A DNA stretch of 64,000 nucleotides, taken from positions 84,449 to 148,448 of the forward strand of contig JAEUSQ010000059.1 in NCBI GenBank assembly GCA_016788705.1. Direction: 5' to 3'. A program made the translations under genes and the position numbers. This document shows, in pieces, positions 46,027 to 55,518 of this stretch. Source of the stretch: Bacteroidetes Order II. bacterium (GTDB lineage Bacteria > Bacteroidota > Rhodothermia > Rhodothermales > UBA2364). The notes under the pieces were generated by a model, which saw nothing but the letters and a program-made list of their open reading frames with translations, did not search any database and was not told where the DNA came from. Every line of letters starts with the position of its first letter. The first letter of the stretch is position 1.

Positions 46027-48402
46027 TTATTTCACCAACATCACCTTTTGCATTCCGCTGAAGTTCTCACCCATCAGACGCACAAAATACGCACCGCTTT
46101 GTAAGGTACTGCCATTCAGTTGGATGGTTTGGAGCGTATTGGCTTCTGGCACGCCTTGGTACAAGACCGAAATTTGTTGTCCCAACGCATTGAACAGCGT
46201 CATGGTAACGGCTTGTTTTTGGGCAACGGCAAAGGTGAGCGTGGTTTGCGGATTAAACGGGTTGGGATACGCGGGATTCATCACAAACGTACCCGGAACT
46301 TCTACCGAAACAGTGACCTGTTTGCTGTATTTTACCCCGCCGTCTTTGTCCACACTTTTCAAGCGGAAGTAGTGTGTACCCACTTGCAAGCCTTGTATGG
46401 CTTGGGTATAGGAACGTACATCCGTACTGGAGCCTGCTGCTTGTACGGTGGCCACGGTTTTCCACGCGCCATCTACCAAGTGTTGCACCTCGAATACATC
46501 GCTATTCACCTCCGAGATGGTTTGCCAGTTCAGCGTAACCATATCTTTCGTCGCCTGCGCCGTGAAGTCCGCCAACTCGATGGGGAGGGGGGTAGAGGAT
46601 GCATTCTGAATGGGGAAATTTAGGGGAGCCAATATCCCACCTGTTGCAACCACTACGTCTTGAGCGGTTGTAGAAAAATCCATTCGCAATGCCAATGTAG
46701 GACCCGCGCTTGTTTTACCAAGAGCCATACTGCCCACACGGTCAACCCCCCAGATATATCGTTTCGCAGTAGCTGTGATTGACTGAGACAAGCCCGTCAC
46801 TACATAATCGGTACCATCATGGGTTGCAGTACCCAATAGCGTATCTCCGCCATCAATTAAATTGTCGCCATTTACATCCAACCAAAGTTTTACGGCTGCA
46901 ATATCAGAGGTAGTTGCAGTTGACCCAGAAGCGATAAAGCAACGGGCTTCCGTAACAGTAGCGGTACCATGATCTGTATTCAGTGAGAAACCCAAGTATT
47001 CTTTGTCTGTTGTAGGAGGATCTGTACTGGCTCCTGTCCCAGCATCAAAAGTGCGTTCGGCATAAACCATCGCAGGCATACCAATTTGATGAACCCCTGA
47101 TGTCGGTTTTGTATGTCCTTTATCTGAATCCGTAATAAAAGTGTTTATATAGACACTCTGATCAGATAATTCCAAGGTACTACTAGAACTATAGGGCATG
47201 GACATATACATAAGTGCTTGTGTTGCGCTACCGGGCTGCGTACCAGAGGATCCAACCCTATACCGCGCTGTTTGTACTTTGGTATCTGCGTAGGTAGCTC
47301 CCCCACCCCAACTTTGCCCAAAGCCATCCGTTAATACAAAAGCATAAGAGGCCATATCGCTACCAGTACGTACAAAACGATTGAAGGCTGAAGCAGTATC
47401 AGAGGTACGAAATGATGCAAGCAAATACACATAGCTTCCGTCTTTGTACATTTTCACACTATTGACATTACCGGTAGCACCAGAACCCTCAAAAGTTTCT
47501 AAGTTAGTACGAGGTAACTGAATACTCCTTGAAGGCAATACACCTGTCCCACTGGAAGCGAATGCAAACCCATGTATGGCCCTTTTAGAATTCGCAGGAT
47601 CCCCAATCCAAATATTTCCTTCGGGATCAAACGTTACATCTCGAACAGCACTTGACCCAAAAACTGCATAAGTTGTTCCGGCACCATCCATATCGGTCGC
47701 ACTTTCAAATTTCATGGTATAAGTTCCAGCCACGCCTGTTGTACTTTCCCATACTTCAAGATGCGTACCCATGCCCACGGCAGCCGTTACCGTTCCTGTA
47801 CTACAATCTCCAGAAACTCGTACTGCCAGTCCCCTTCCAGTACCGCCCGCTCCAGAAGCATTGCTCATCTGCGTGATGTGTGTAATACCTGTTGCGTTTG
47901 CCGTGCTTGCAACCCCACCACCAGAAGGAGAGCCACCAAGTGCGCCTCCGCTAAAGTACCATAGCCGAGCAGTAGAACTAGCGCCGTCAATCACCCATAC
48001 TTTATCACAAGTAGGCTCATAAAAAATCGCTTGAATAAAGCTAAAGTTCGCAGGTGTACCACCAGAGGTAATTAGCCCGGTATCCGTATAGTTAGATGCC
48101 CCATAGGCTTCCAACTTAATGGCGGCAATACCAACAACACCACCGGTACGCCCATCCCCTGTTGTGGTACCACCTCTGCCAATATAGACAATTCCGGGGG
48201 AACCCGGTCGGTAGGCAATGCCGCGTTCTTGACCTGTAGTATTGCCATAGTTAGTACTGGTAATGCCTGTGATACCGCCTGTATTGTCGTTGGCAACATC
48301 CAAAACATTATAGCCAGCACTAAAAGTCCATTGGGCTACTGCCACTTTCGGCAAACAAAACGCCAGAAGCGTAAGCCCGACAATTTGTATTCTTGTTTTC
48401 AT
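46027..48402 (-). CDS. T9SS-sorted secreted protein, DUF4623-like
   Basis: 791 residues. A signal peptide (about 1-23, ending VAVAQ) leads into a long Gly/Ser/Thr-rich beta-propeller-like domain (about 30-450) with YRPGSPGIVYIGRGG and DVTFDPEGNIWIGDPANSKR, patterns seen in DUF4623 and related six- or seven-bladed proteins. A region near 500-570 contains DVNGDNLIDGGDTLLG, a dockerin-like or Ca-binding loop. An Fn3-like domain (about 620-700) and a T9SS sorting domain (PAYPNPFNPQTTL, QSGAYFVRL, ending MLVK) close the protein. It is the tandem neighbour of a related shorter gene; the 36-bp gap suggests one operon. Function unknown. Confidence 0.82.
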   Translation of the reverse strand: MKTRIQIVGLTLLAFCLPKVAVAQWTFSAGYNVLDVANDNTGGITGITSTNYGNTTGQERGIAYRPGSPGIVYIGRGGTTTGDGRTGGVVGIAAIKLEAYGASNYTDTGLITSGGTPANFSFIQAIFYEPTCDKVWVIDGASSTARLWYFSGGALGGSPSGGGVASTANATGITHITQMSNASGAGGTGRGLAVRVSGDCSTGTVTAAVGMGTHLEVWESTTGVAGTYTMKFESATDMDGAGTTYAVFGSSAVRDVTFDPEGNIWIGDPANSKRAIHGFAFASSGTGVLPSRSIQLPRTNLETFEGSGATGNVNSVKMYKDGSYVYLLASFRTSDTASAFNRFVRTGSDMASYAFVLTDGFGQSWGGGATYADTKVQTARYRVGSSGTQPGSATQALMYMSMPYSSSSTLELSDQSVYINTFITDSDKGHTKPTSGVHQIGMPAMVYAERTFDAGTGASTDPPTTDKEYLGFSLNTDHGTATVTEARCFIASGSTATTSDIAAVKLWLDVNGDNLIDGGDTLLGTATHDGTDYVVTGLSQSITATAKRYIWGVDRVGSMALGKTSAGPTLALRMDFSTTAQDVVVATGGILAPLNFPIQNASSTPLPIELADFTAQATKDMVTLNWQTISEVNSDVFEVQHLVDGAWKTVATVQAAGSSTDVRSYTQAIQGLQVGTHYFRLKSVDKDGGVKYSKQVTVSVEVPGTFVMNPAYPNPFNPQTTLTFAVAQKQAVTMTLFNALGQQISVLYQGVPEANTLQTIQLNGSTLQSGAYFVRLMGENFSGMQKVMLVK

Positions 48403-48438
48403 AACCTTATGTGTTTAATGAATGAATAAGTGATGGGT

Positions 48439-49776
48439 TTATTTAAGCAAGGTAAGAGGTCGGGTGGTATGGAAGGTTTCGCCAGAAAGCCGGACGAAGT
48501 ACGTTCCAGCGGGTAGGTTACCAGCGTTGATACGCACGGTTTGTAAGGCATTGGCCGGAACCGAACCGGTAAACAAGGCCTGAACAGACTGTCCCAAGAG
48601 GTTAACCAGCGTAAGTGTGACGGATTGGCCTTGCTTTACCGAAAACGTGACGTTTGCACTTGGATTAAAGGGGTTGGGATACGGGGCACTCAGGTAGAAC
48701 GCGGTAGGTAGTGGGTTTTCCTCGCGATCGGAAAGTGTAGCCAAAGAATTGGTGGTATTCACCGATACGATGCCATTGTTGGTAGCCATGGCAAAAATAG
48801 TGGCCGTTCCATCGCCATTGATTCGTACATCCACATCTCCAGCGCCATTCCCATTGGCACTTGAGGCTGGATTGGCAATATCAAAAAAGCCATAGCTCCA
48901 TCCCGTAGCAAAGGTATTGCTGAGATTGGCCACACGGATGCTATATTGTGCCCCAGCAGCACCAATCGTTCCACTATAAGCAAAGGTGGCTAAAAACGTT
49001 TTCCCACCCGAAGAAAAAATCCGCAGGGCATTGTTGTTTACCGTCCCACCAATCGAAGCAGCCGGCAAGGTTCCGGCGACGGTCGCACTGGTTGTCTCAT
49101 AATATTTAGGAGCGGTGCTGTTACCATTCACCACAAATCCTGCGCCATAAGGGAAAACGGAGGCCTGGTTACCGATGGTGGCATCGGTGCTGTATTCTGT
49201 TCCACTTAACACAGTCCCACTAGCCGGAAGCGTGAGTTTATATGCCTTGTTATTGGTCACACTTGCCACCCAAATGGCCAGGTTGCCCCCACTTACACTT
49301 CCGGTAACGGTTATTTTGTCGCCCAACCGAGCAGCGGCTGGGGTTTGGAAGGTATAGTGCGTGGCTTCAAGTTGGCTTTCTGTATCCCAGCGGTGGCAAC
49401 GAAAGGGCGAGGCCGCATCCGAGTTTGCACTCACGTTACAGGCAAAGATTACTCCATCTTCACTTACCCCAACATCATTCAGCACCAAAGCGCCGCCTGC
49501 TACACCTGTCAACGACAACTCGGCGGGAGAAGCCGCAGCACCCGTATTGGCATTTAAGATGTAAATATGGTTGCCCGTATAACGCGAAACATAGTAGAGA
49601 CGTTCATTTCCACCTACCACACCATAGGCCAAGCCACGGTATAAATCCAACGAGGAACTTCCTTGGCCAAGTCCGGGCATAGAACCATGCGCCAAACTCC
49701 AGTTGGTGGTGAACTGAGCATAAAGGGAAGTTGTTCCAAAGCATAACATTAAAATAAATGGTGTCAATGTTTTCAT
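48439..49776 (-). CDS. T9SS-sorted secreted protein, shorter DUF4623-like relative
   Basis: 446 residues from the ATG at 49776, which begins a signal peptide (MKTLTPFILMLCFGTTSLYAQ). A propeller-like domain follows (about 25-340: YRGLAYGVVGGNERLYYVSR, SRYTGNHIYILNANTG, GDVDVRINGDGTATIFA). It ends in a T9SS sorting domain (PYPNPFNPSANV, PAGTYFVRLSG, ending LTLLK). The layout parallels the 791-residue protein but lacks its Ca-loop and Fn3 parts. It lies directly upstream in the same transcription direction. Likely surface proteins with related binding roles; no enzyme motif is seen. Confidence 0.8.
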   Translation of the reverse strand: MKTLTPFILMLCFGTTSLYAQFTTNWSLAHGSMPGLGQGSSSLDLYRGLAYGVVGGNERLYYVSRYTGNHIYILNANTGAAASPAELSLTGVAGGALVLNDVGVSEDGVIFACNVSANSDAASPFRCHRWDTESQLEATHYTFQTPAAARLGDKITVTGSVSGGNLAIWVASVTNNKAYKLTLPASGTVLSGTEYSTDATIGNQASVFPYGAGFVVNGNSTAPKYYETTSATVAGTLPAASIGGTVNNNALRIFSSGGKTFLATFAYSGTIGAAGAQYSIRVANLSNTFATGWSYGFFDIANPASSANGNGAGDVDVRINGDGTATIFAMATNNGIVSVNTTNSLATLSDREENPLPTAFYLSAPYPNPFNPSANVTFSVKQGQSVTLTLVNLLGQSVQALFTGSVPANALQTVRINAGNLPAGTYFVRLSGETFHTTRPLTLLK

Positions 49777-49956
49777 AGGATGGGTACGATTGAGGGTTAG
49801 CAGAAGATTAATATTTTGGAAATATAATTCCAAAATCAGACTTCTGAAAGGGCTTTTCCAAAAAATAGGCAGGTAAGCAACTGGGAACACCCCATGGCTA
49901 AAGCAATATCTATAAATTTCCCGTTTTTTGTCTCATCTGTGGCAAAGTAGGAGGAT

Positions 49957-49988
49957 AAAAAAAGGGAAGAAACGCCTTGTCTCTTCCC
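49957..49988 (-). terminator. Terminator of the six-gene operon
   Basis: On the minus strand a 7-bp stem (49982-49988 with 49964-49970, GGGAAGA/TCTTCCC) and an 11-nt loop run into seven T residues (complement of 49957-49963). It lies 25 bp after the last gene's stop. Confidence 0.85.
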
Positions 49989-50013
49989 CACAAACCTGCA
50001 AGACGATGTTCGA

Positions 50014-50637
50014 TCAACGAATCAGGCTCAGACCTTCTTTGGCAGAAGTATCATCAGGTGCATAGAGCAAGACTTTATTAAACAATACCTTGGCTTCGTT
50101 TCTTTTACCGAGGTTAAACTTTGTCCAACCCAACATCAGCAAGCTGTAATAATCAAAAGGATACATATTGAGCACTTTTTGAAGATATTTTTCCGCACGA
50201 GGATAATCTTTACGATAATAATAAGCCACCCCTGTTTGGTAATTTGCTTTTGAATGATTGGGGTCTATCTGGAGAATTGCCAAATATTGATTGAGCATGT
50301 CATTCCATTTTTCAAGTGCGTATGCAGGCTGAACGTACCCTAACCGGGCCTCGATGGACATCGGCATTTGTTGGATACATTTTTCATAATAGCTTATTGA
50401 TTCTTGGTACTTACCGTCTAAATAATAAAGCCAGCCCAAACGGAGGTTCATTTCATATGTATTGCTATACACCCGACGTAGCGAAGTGATTGCCGATGCA
50501 TAATCCTTGTTATTCTCGGCGGTATAACTGCTCTTAAAAGCCTGTTGAACGTCCTGTGCATAAAGATTATTTACGGATGTGAACAGGTAAAAAAATCCGA
50601 TTAAACAGATAAAGGAAGTAAGTTTAAAGCGTTTCAT
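50014..50637 (-). CDS. Secreted TPR protein, last gene of the operon
   Basis: 207 residues. A signal peptide (about 1-27, ending LYAQ) precedes at least four tetratricopeptide repeats with the pattern Y-x-x-A-I/E (DYASAITSLRRVYS, YQESISYYEKCIQ, YPRAEKYLQKVL, NEAKVLFNKVL). It begins four bases inside the preceding gene (ATGA-type overlap), so the two are translationally coupled. It is probably periplasmic, docking with the TPR-barrel protein. No partner is known. Confidence 0.82.
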   Translation of the reverse strand: MKRFKLTSFICLIGFFYLFTSVNNLYAQDVQQAFKSSYTAENNKDYASAITSLRRVYSNTYEMNLRLGWLYYLDGKYQESISYYEKCIQQMPMSIEARLGYVQPAYALEKWNDMLNQYLAILQIDPNHSKANYQTGVAYYYRKDYPRAEKYLQKVLNMYPFDYYSLLMLGWTKFNLGKRNEAKVLFNKVLLYAPDDTSAKEGLSLIR

Positions 50638-51866
50638 GGTTTTATTTTAATTCCGGTTATGATCGCATGGTTTTGATAGGACGTGTTGGATTTTTCTTTG
50701 GCTTCCAACTGATAAACGCCGTACAATGAAACGTTGGGGGTTACAGGGAATTCAGCCATTAAGCCCCACTTTTTCGTCGTAAGATCCGGTGAATTGAGGA
50801 ACAAACTTCCCTTATCTTCAGAAGCCAAAGGAACACGTCCAGCGTAATAGAAGGTAGTAAGGTTCAATTTCGGGTGAATTTGGGCCCAGATCCGGGCTTT
50901 CATCAAAAAGAAGACTTGGCTATTCTCCTCAAGTAAGGTATCATATTTATGCAATGCCACTTCATTTTGCCAACCCAGCCATATGCGCCCTTTCCCCATT
51001 CGCGGCCAATACCCCACGGACAAGCCCACCTGTGTGGTCGTTGCACTGGAGTCCTTAACTGTAGCCCCTGCACTGGTTTGGAGTGCCGTTTGTAGGCGCG
51101 TCCAAGTTACCTGCGGGGTTATTTCCCAGCGAGTGGGGGCCCACCTCCAGCCTCCATATAACGCGAGGCCCTTTTGTTCCATGCCAAAGGTGTTGCTTTT
51201 GCCATTCATTCCAACCACATGCAGGGCTGTTTCGACGGTTTGGTTTGGCACAACGAGTCCTTGATTCAGCAAATAATATTGGTACTGTTGATAACGAAAT
51301 CCATTATTTTCCTGAGCGATGTACGCCCCTGCATGGTAGGCCTCCATCGTACGACCCAGTCGATGGCCTATGCCAAGGGTGCTCAATACCATGGGTTTAA
51401 GTCCTTCAAGGGTGCTTAACTTTGCACCCGGCTCTATATAAGTGAACATCCACTTTCGGTTAGGCTTCAGTCCCAATCGTGCTTGGTCTTCTGGCTCCAT
51501 CTCTCTCGCTACTGCATTTGCCTCCAGACCACGATCCAGCAACAATAGCGTAAAGTAGAGGTATTCTTGTGTAATGGGTTCGGAGCCAAAATATGCCAAA
51601 GCTTTGCGAAAGTGTGGCAAGGCTTGCGTGTATTGCTTTTGGCGATAATACGCAATACCCAAATACTGCCGGATCACAAAGGCATCATTGCCTTCCGCGA
51701 GGGCTTTTTCACAAATTTGTACCACCTCCTTCCAATGGGCTTTCTGAAAGGCGGCATCGGTTTGATCCAAAATTTCCGGATAAGACAAGGACCTTTCTTG
51801 TGCCTTTACGTTTCCCCAAGTGGTGAACAGTAACAACAAATAGAGGCAAAGACGAATGGATTTCAT
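50634..51866 (-). CDS. TPR plus outer-membrane beta-barrel protein
   Basis: 410 residues. A signal peptide (about 1-22, ending VKAQ) is followed by two to three TPR units (about 30-130: FQKAHWKEVVQICEKAL, YTQALPHFRKALAYFG). A domain of short amphipathic strands with many aromatic residues then runs to the end (about 140-410: YGGWRWAPTRWEITPQVTWT, LNLTTFYYAGRVPLA, VSLYGVYQLEAKEK). This reads like an outer-membrane barrel with a periplasmic TPR adaptor. It starts 14 bp after the urea-transporter-M23 gene. A secretion-channel or envelope-scaffold role is possible but unproven. Confidence 0.78.
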   Translation of the reverse strand: MKSIRLCLYLLLLFTTWGNVKAQERSLSYPEILDQTDAAFQKAHWKEVVQICEKALAEGNDAFVIRQYLGIAYYRQKQYTQALPHFRKALAYFGSEPITQEYLYFTLLLLDRGLEANAVAREMEPEDQARLGLKPNRKWMFTYIEPGAKLSTLEGLKPMVLSTLGIGHRLGRTMEAYHAGAYIAQENNGFRYQQYQYYLLNQGLVVPNQTVETALHVVGMNGKSNTFGMEQKGLALYGGWRWAPTRWEITPQVTWTRLQTALQTSAGATVKDSSATTTQVGLSVGYWPRMGKGRIWLGWQNEVALHKYDTLLEENSQVFFLMKARIWAQIHPKLNLTTFYYAGRVPLASEDKGSLFLNSPDLTTKKWGLMAEFPVTPNVSLYGVYQLEAKEKSNTSYQNHAIITGIKIKP

Positions 51867-51880
51867 GTATTTTAAGTGGC

Positions 51881-54094
51881 TTATAATGCGGGAGAAATAC
51901 GCCTTAAGGTAAGGTTTACGTTTCCAAATTGCCCCGAAAACGCCGTGATATGCCCTTGTACAATTTGGGTTTTAAAGGCATATTGTTGTTTTTTATGGCT
52001 TCCAATAAATAACTCGACCGATGAACGGACGGTGATATCCTGAGGTACTTCTTCGGGCGCTTCATTGATGGCCGTAAATGCAGCTTTCCCCGTTACATGA
52101 AAAGGAGACCAGAAGTCAGAAATCCAGCGCCTTGGAGTTTGCCAGATTTGGTGGAGTGGTAACTCATCAAAAACAGAAACCCCCCGATAAAATGCCAATA
52201 ACACCTTATGACACCCCATATAAAAGGCAAATAAGTCACTTTTTCGGTCGCCTTCATAATGGGTAAAATAAAAAACGGTTCCATCATTCACAAAATAGGC
52301 TCGTGTACCCGAAGCAACTTCATGGAAGCAGGTCTTATTCCAAGCATCTGTTTCCACTTGCCAATGGGTTACTTCGCCCTCCTTGTCTTCTCGTTGGAAA
52401 GAAACCGTTTGACCAGGGAGAAAAGCAAAAGCGGCAGCTAAACCTGCATGGGATTGGACAGCCGATATCTGTTCTCCTTCTTCGGGATAGCCATATTGCC
52501 TTAGTGCTACCCCTTCTGTTGAATGGGTTAAATAGGCTGCGATGGGATACCGAAGGGTAGCAGCACCAATATAAGGCGTGGCCTGTAGCTGAAAATGCAA
52601 ATGAGGCTCTGGCGAACGTCCAGAATTCCCTACTACACCGAGACGTTGTCCGGTTTGTACAATATCGCCAGTTTTTACACAAACCGTCCCCGCTTTCAAG
52701 TGGCTCAATTTGGAATAAAGGCCCTCTGCATGTTGGATAACCACTGTATTGCCCCAATTTTGCCCAAGATTGATCTGTCCGATTTCATTTTCGGGAATGT
52801 GGTCTTGTACAGCCACAACAACCCCATTTGCGGGTGCCAAAGCCGGAAGGTTATAACAATAATAATTTTCTCGATGCATGCCGGGATACTCAAACGTTCT
52901 CCCTTCGGCATCCGTCTGATCGAAATCCCAAGCGTATTGCCAATGTTCCCGATGTGTAATTCCGCCATTATGCCCTTGCGATACACGCCATGTTCCAAAA
53001 AAGGGTAAATAAATTTGCTGCCAAACAAATCCTTTAAACCTTTGTTTTTGATTGTGATACGCATATAAATTTTCTTCTGGCGAACGCAATTGTAACAAAA
53101 CGGGTGCCAATACATCGGTACGATTAGAGAACTTAATGACGTACATCATAAAGCCAGTTGCCAGTGCAAAAGGCAACGAATATATAGGCACCTGAAACAT
53201 CTTCGCGAACTCAGATAGTCCCGCATTCAACGTCATAACCAACGGAATAACGGCCATAGCGAGGCCATAGCTATGTACATTAGGAATAAAAAAGTACCCC
53301 CCCAGCGCCAAGGTTGTCAGGACGTAATTAAACCCTAATGTGCCGTAATTTAAGGTTGTGAGGTCCATACCCAACATCCATTGCGAACCATAGCCCAGCA
53401 AAAAACCCATAATGGAAAGCGAAAACAAAATACGCGAAGCAACCAACAATCCCAGTGCAATCAAAAGCCCGGCAAACCAATTGTTCTGGAACAAAATGGC
53501 AGCCAACGAACGCAAATAACCTTCCATTAAACTGGGTAATTGCACCCCTAAAAAGGCTTCATAAGCCTGAACCAATCCACTTCCACCCCATTTATAAAGT
53601 TCATTGAGGGTATAGATAGAACCGGTACTCCACTCCAGCAAAGCAAATTGCCGCGAGGCCACTTCCATCATCCAAATACCCAACACAAAAGGCAGGCTGA
53701 GTACCGGAACTCCCCAATGCGAGAGGCCGTAATGTAGCGCAACCCCTATTACGAGCGTAAACATACAAGCCGCTACCAACAAAAGGACAAAAGGGAAATT
53801 TACCTGAAATAAAAGGGCCAACCCAAAAACGACCAACAGGCTATTAAGCCCCAACATGCCGCCACGGATAAGCGATTTATCGAATCCGGCGATCCACGCC
53901 AGAGCATGTGTGAGCCAAATGGCCGGAAGCCCCCAACGCCCCACTTCCCAATTGGTGAAAGAGGCCACCATCACCATAACCGAAAGTACACGGCTTTGGG
54001 AGAAAAACAGTTGGCCATAGCTGTTCAGGGTACTCTCTAACCACAAGGGCCACAACCGCCAGATTTTCAGCAACAATTGGGATGTTTTGGGCAT
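51881..54094 (-). CDS. Urea-transporter domain fused to an M23 (LytM) peptidase domain
   Basis: 737 residues. About ten hydrophobic segments fill residues 25-330, with the urea-transporter-like features LNSYGQLFFSQSRVLSVMVM and RGGMLGLNSLLVVFGLAL (Asn in the selectivity region). From about 370 an M23 domain begins: HWQYAWDFDQTDAEG (metal His/Asp near 388), GVVVAVQDHIPENE, GNTVVIQHAEGLYSKLSHL and PHLHFQ (near 498). The M23 fold usually cleaves peptidoglycan cross-bridges; all metal-binding motifs look intact. A C-terminal beta domain (about 540-737) follows. Urea transporters alone are about 300-400 residues. Fusions of this kind are known in Bacteroidota (recalled). The cargo of the channel is not known. 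Confidence 0.85.
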   Translation of the reverse strand: MPKTSQLLLKIWRLWPLWLESTLNSYGQLFFSQSRVLSVMVMVASFTNWEVGRWGLPAIWLTHALAWIAGFDKSLIRGGMLGLNSLLVVFGLALLFQVNFPFVLLLVAACMFTLVIGVALHYGLSHWGVPVLSLPFVLGIWMMEVASRQFALLEWSTGSIYTLNELYKWGGSGLVQAYEAFLGVQLPSLMEGYLRSLAAILFQNNWFAGLLIALGLLVASRILFSLSIMGFLLGYGSQWMLGMDLTTLNYGTLGFNYVLTTLALGGYFFIPNVHSYGLAMAVIPLVMTLNAGLSEFAKMFQVPIYSLPFALATGFMMYVIKFSNRTDVLAPVLLQLRSPEENLYAYHNQKQRFKGFVWQQIYLPFFGTWRVSQGHNGGITHREHWQYAWDFDQTDAEGRTFEYPGMHRENYYCYNLPALAPANGVVVAVQDHIPENEIGQINLGQNWGNTVVIQHAEGLYSKLSHLKAGTVCVKTGDIVQTGQRLGVVGNSGRSPEPHLHFQLQATPYIGAATLRYPIAAYLTHSTEGVALRQYGYPEEGEQISAVQSHAGLAAAFAFLPGQTVSFQREDKEGEVTHWQVETDAWNKTCFHEVASGTRAYFVNDGTVFYFTHYEGDRKSDLFAFYMGCHKVLLAFYRGVSVFDELPLHQIWQTPRRWISDFWSPFHVTGKAAFTAINEAPEEVPQDITVRSSVELFIGSHKKQQYAFKTQIVQGHITAFSGQFGNVNLTLRRISPAL

Positions 54095-54110
54095 GACACA
54101 ACTTGTTTTT

Positions 54111-55469
54111 TTAATGGACCAATTCCATCAGGTGTTCAGGAGTAGATTCGTTCATGACGAGGTCGTCTAAGGTCTCGGCGGCACGGATAATGTGTGGTTT
54201 CCCATCCATATCCAATAGCACCACATTCGGGCGCAGTGTGATAAACTGCATCCATTGTGTCATGTTATAGGCACCAACCCGATGTACCACCACCTGATCT
54301 CCTCGGTTGAGGGGTGGGAGTTTAATATGCTCGCGGATCACATCAATGTTCATACACAAAGGGCCATATAATACGGCATCTTCTCCATATTGGCCGCAGG
54401 CTTGCGCTGTCGAAATGGTATGTTCGTACCAAAAAGCGGTAAAAAGGATGTTGACACCAAAGTCTAATATGGTGGCGCGGCGACCATCCGAGAGCCGTTT
54501 ATTGGCAATAACCGATCCCAAAAGATATCCTGCATCATCCACCAGTGCCCTTCCCGTTTCCAAGATTAAGGTGGGTAATTGCCCTGCCTGAAATCCAGCA
54601 TTCAGCAAGACATCTGTAATGGCCTCGGCATAGTCGTGAAAAGAAGGCGCCGCATCTGTCCCATTCAAATAGGCCCCACGCAAGGTATTTTTGGTGGCAA
54701 ACCCCCCACCCAGATCCAGATACGAGAGCGAGTGCCCAAAGTGTTCGGCGATATGAAGCGCCAGTTTGGATAATTTTTCCGCTGCTATTCGGTAAGCATC
54801 TGTCGAAAGCATAAAGGTGCCAATATGACAATGTAAACCCAGCAACTCCAAAATGCCGCCTGTCATAATTTTCTGAACGGCTTCCATTGCCTGTCCAGAT
54901 TCATAGTTGAACCCAAAACGATCCCAGGTGGGGTACACACCCGTATCCATATTGACACGAATCGCCACTTTTGGCTTGATGCCCAGTTCAACGGCCACCA
55001 TAGACAACATATTCAGTTCATCAAAGTGGTCTATATGAATTAAAGCACCATGCTGAACCGCCGTTCTCAGATCATCTTCGGTTTTTTCCGGACCATTGAA
55101 GATAATTTTATTGCCCGGAACACCATTTCGCAAGGCTTTTTCAAACTCGAACCGAGAAACCACCTCCGCCCAAGAACCTTCTTGATGGAAAACCTGACAA
55201 ACCGCATTCAGGTAATTGGTTTTATACGACCACGCAAATTGCACTTTGGGATAACGGGTGGAAAATGCACGGTAGGCCGCTTTATAGGTTTGGCGCAGGG
55301 TCCGCTCGGAAATCACAAATAACGGAGAGCCATAATCGGCGATTAACTCTTTGACGGCCATGCCATCTATATGGGTAAAAGGCTTGAACCCTGGAGAAGC
55401 CCCAAACTTTTGGGTGATGGTACTGTTGAGCATCCGGATTATCGGACGTTCATATCTTAGTTTAGACAT
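54111..55469 (-). CDS. Type III PLP-dependent decarboxylase (diaminopimelate/ornithine decarboxylase family)
   Basis: 452 residues from the ATG at 55469 (MSKLRYERP); 43 open codons upstream overlap the neighbouring gene and are unlikely. The alanine-racemase-like barrel begins with GSPLFVISERTLRQTYKA and has the PLP Lys83 in AWSYKTNYL. Then come the strand/loop set HCHIGTFM, LDLGGGFATKN and the Glu-Thr-Gly ETGRALVDDAGYL. Near 370 is GPLCMNIDVI, matching the catalytic Cys of the family, and further on VGAYNMTQWMQF. The usual CES-D is C-M-N-I-D, so substrate recognition differs from a standard LysA. It lies 49 bp after an ATP-grasp gene. The amino-acid substrate is not known. Confidence 0.85.
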   Translation of the reverse strand: MSKLRYERPIIRMLNSTITQKFGASPGFKPFTHIDGMAVKELIADYGSPLFVISERTLRQTYKAAYRAFSTRYPKVQFAWSYKTNYLNAVCQVFHQEGSWAEVVSRFEFEKALRNGVPGNKIIFNGPEKTEDDLRTAVQHGALIHIDHFDELNMLSMVAVELGIKPKVAIRVNMDTGVYPTWDRFGFNYESGQAMEAVQKIMTGGILELLGLHCHIGTFMLSTDAYRIAAEKLSKLALHIAEHFGHSLSYLDLGGGFATKNTLRGAYLNGTDAAPSFHDYAEAITDVLLNAGFQAGQLPTLILETGRALVDDAGYLLGSVIANKRLSDGRRATILDFGVNILFTAFWYEHTISTAQACGQYGEDAVLYGPLCMNIDVIREHIKLPPLNRGDQVVVHRVGAYNMTQWMQFITLRPNVVLLDMDGKPHIIRAAETLDDLVMNESTPEHLMELVH

Positions 55470-55518
55470 CGTATTGCTATTTTGAAAGTTAAGAAGCGGG
55501 GGTAATGATCTGGTAGGA

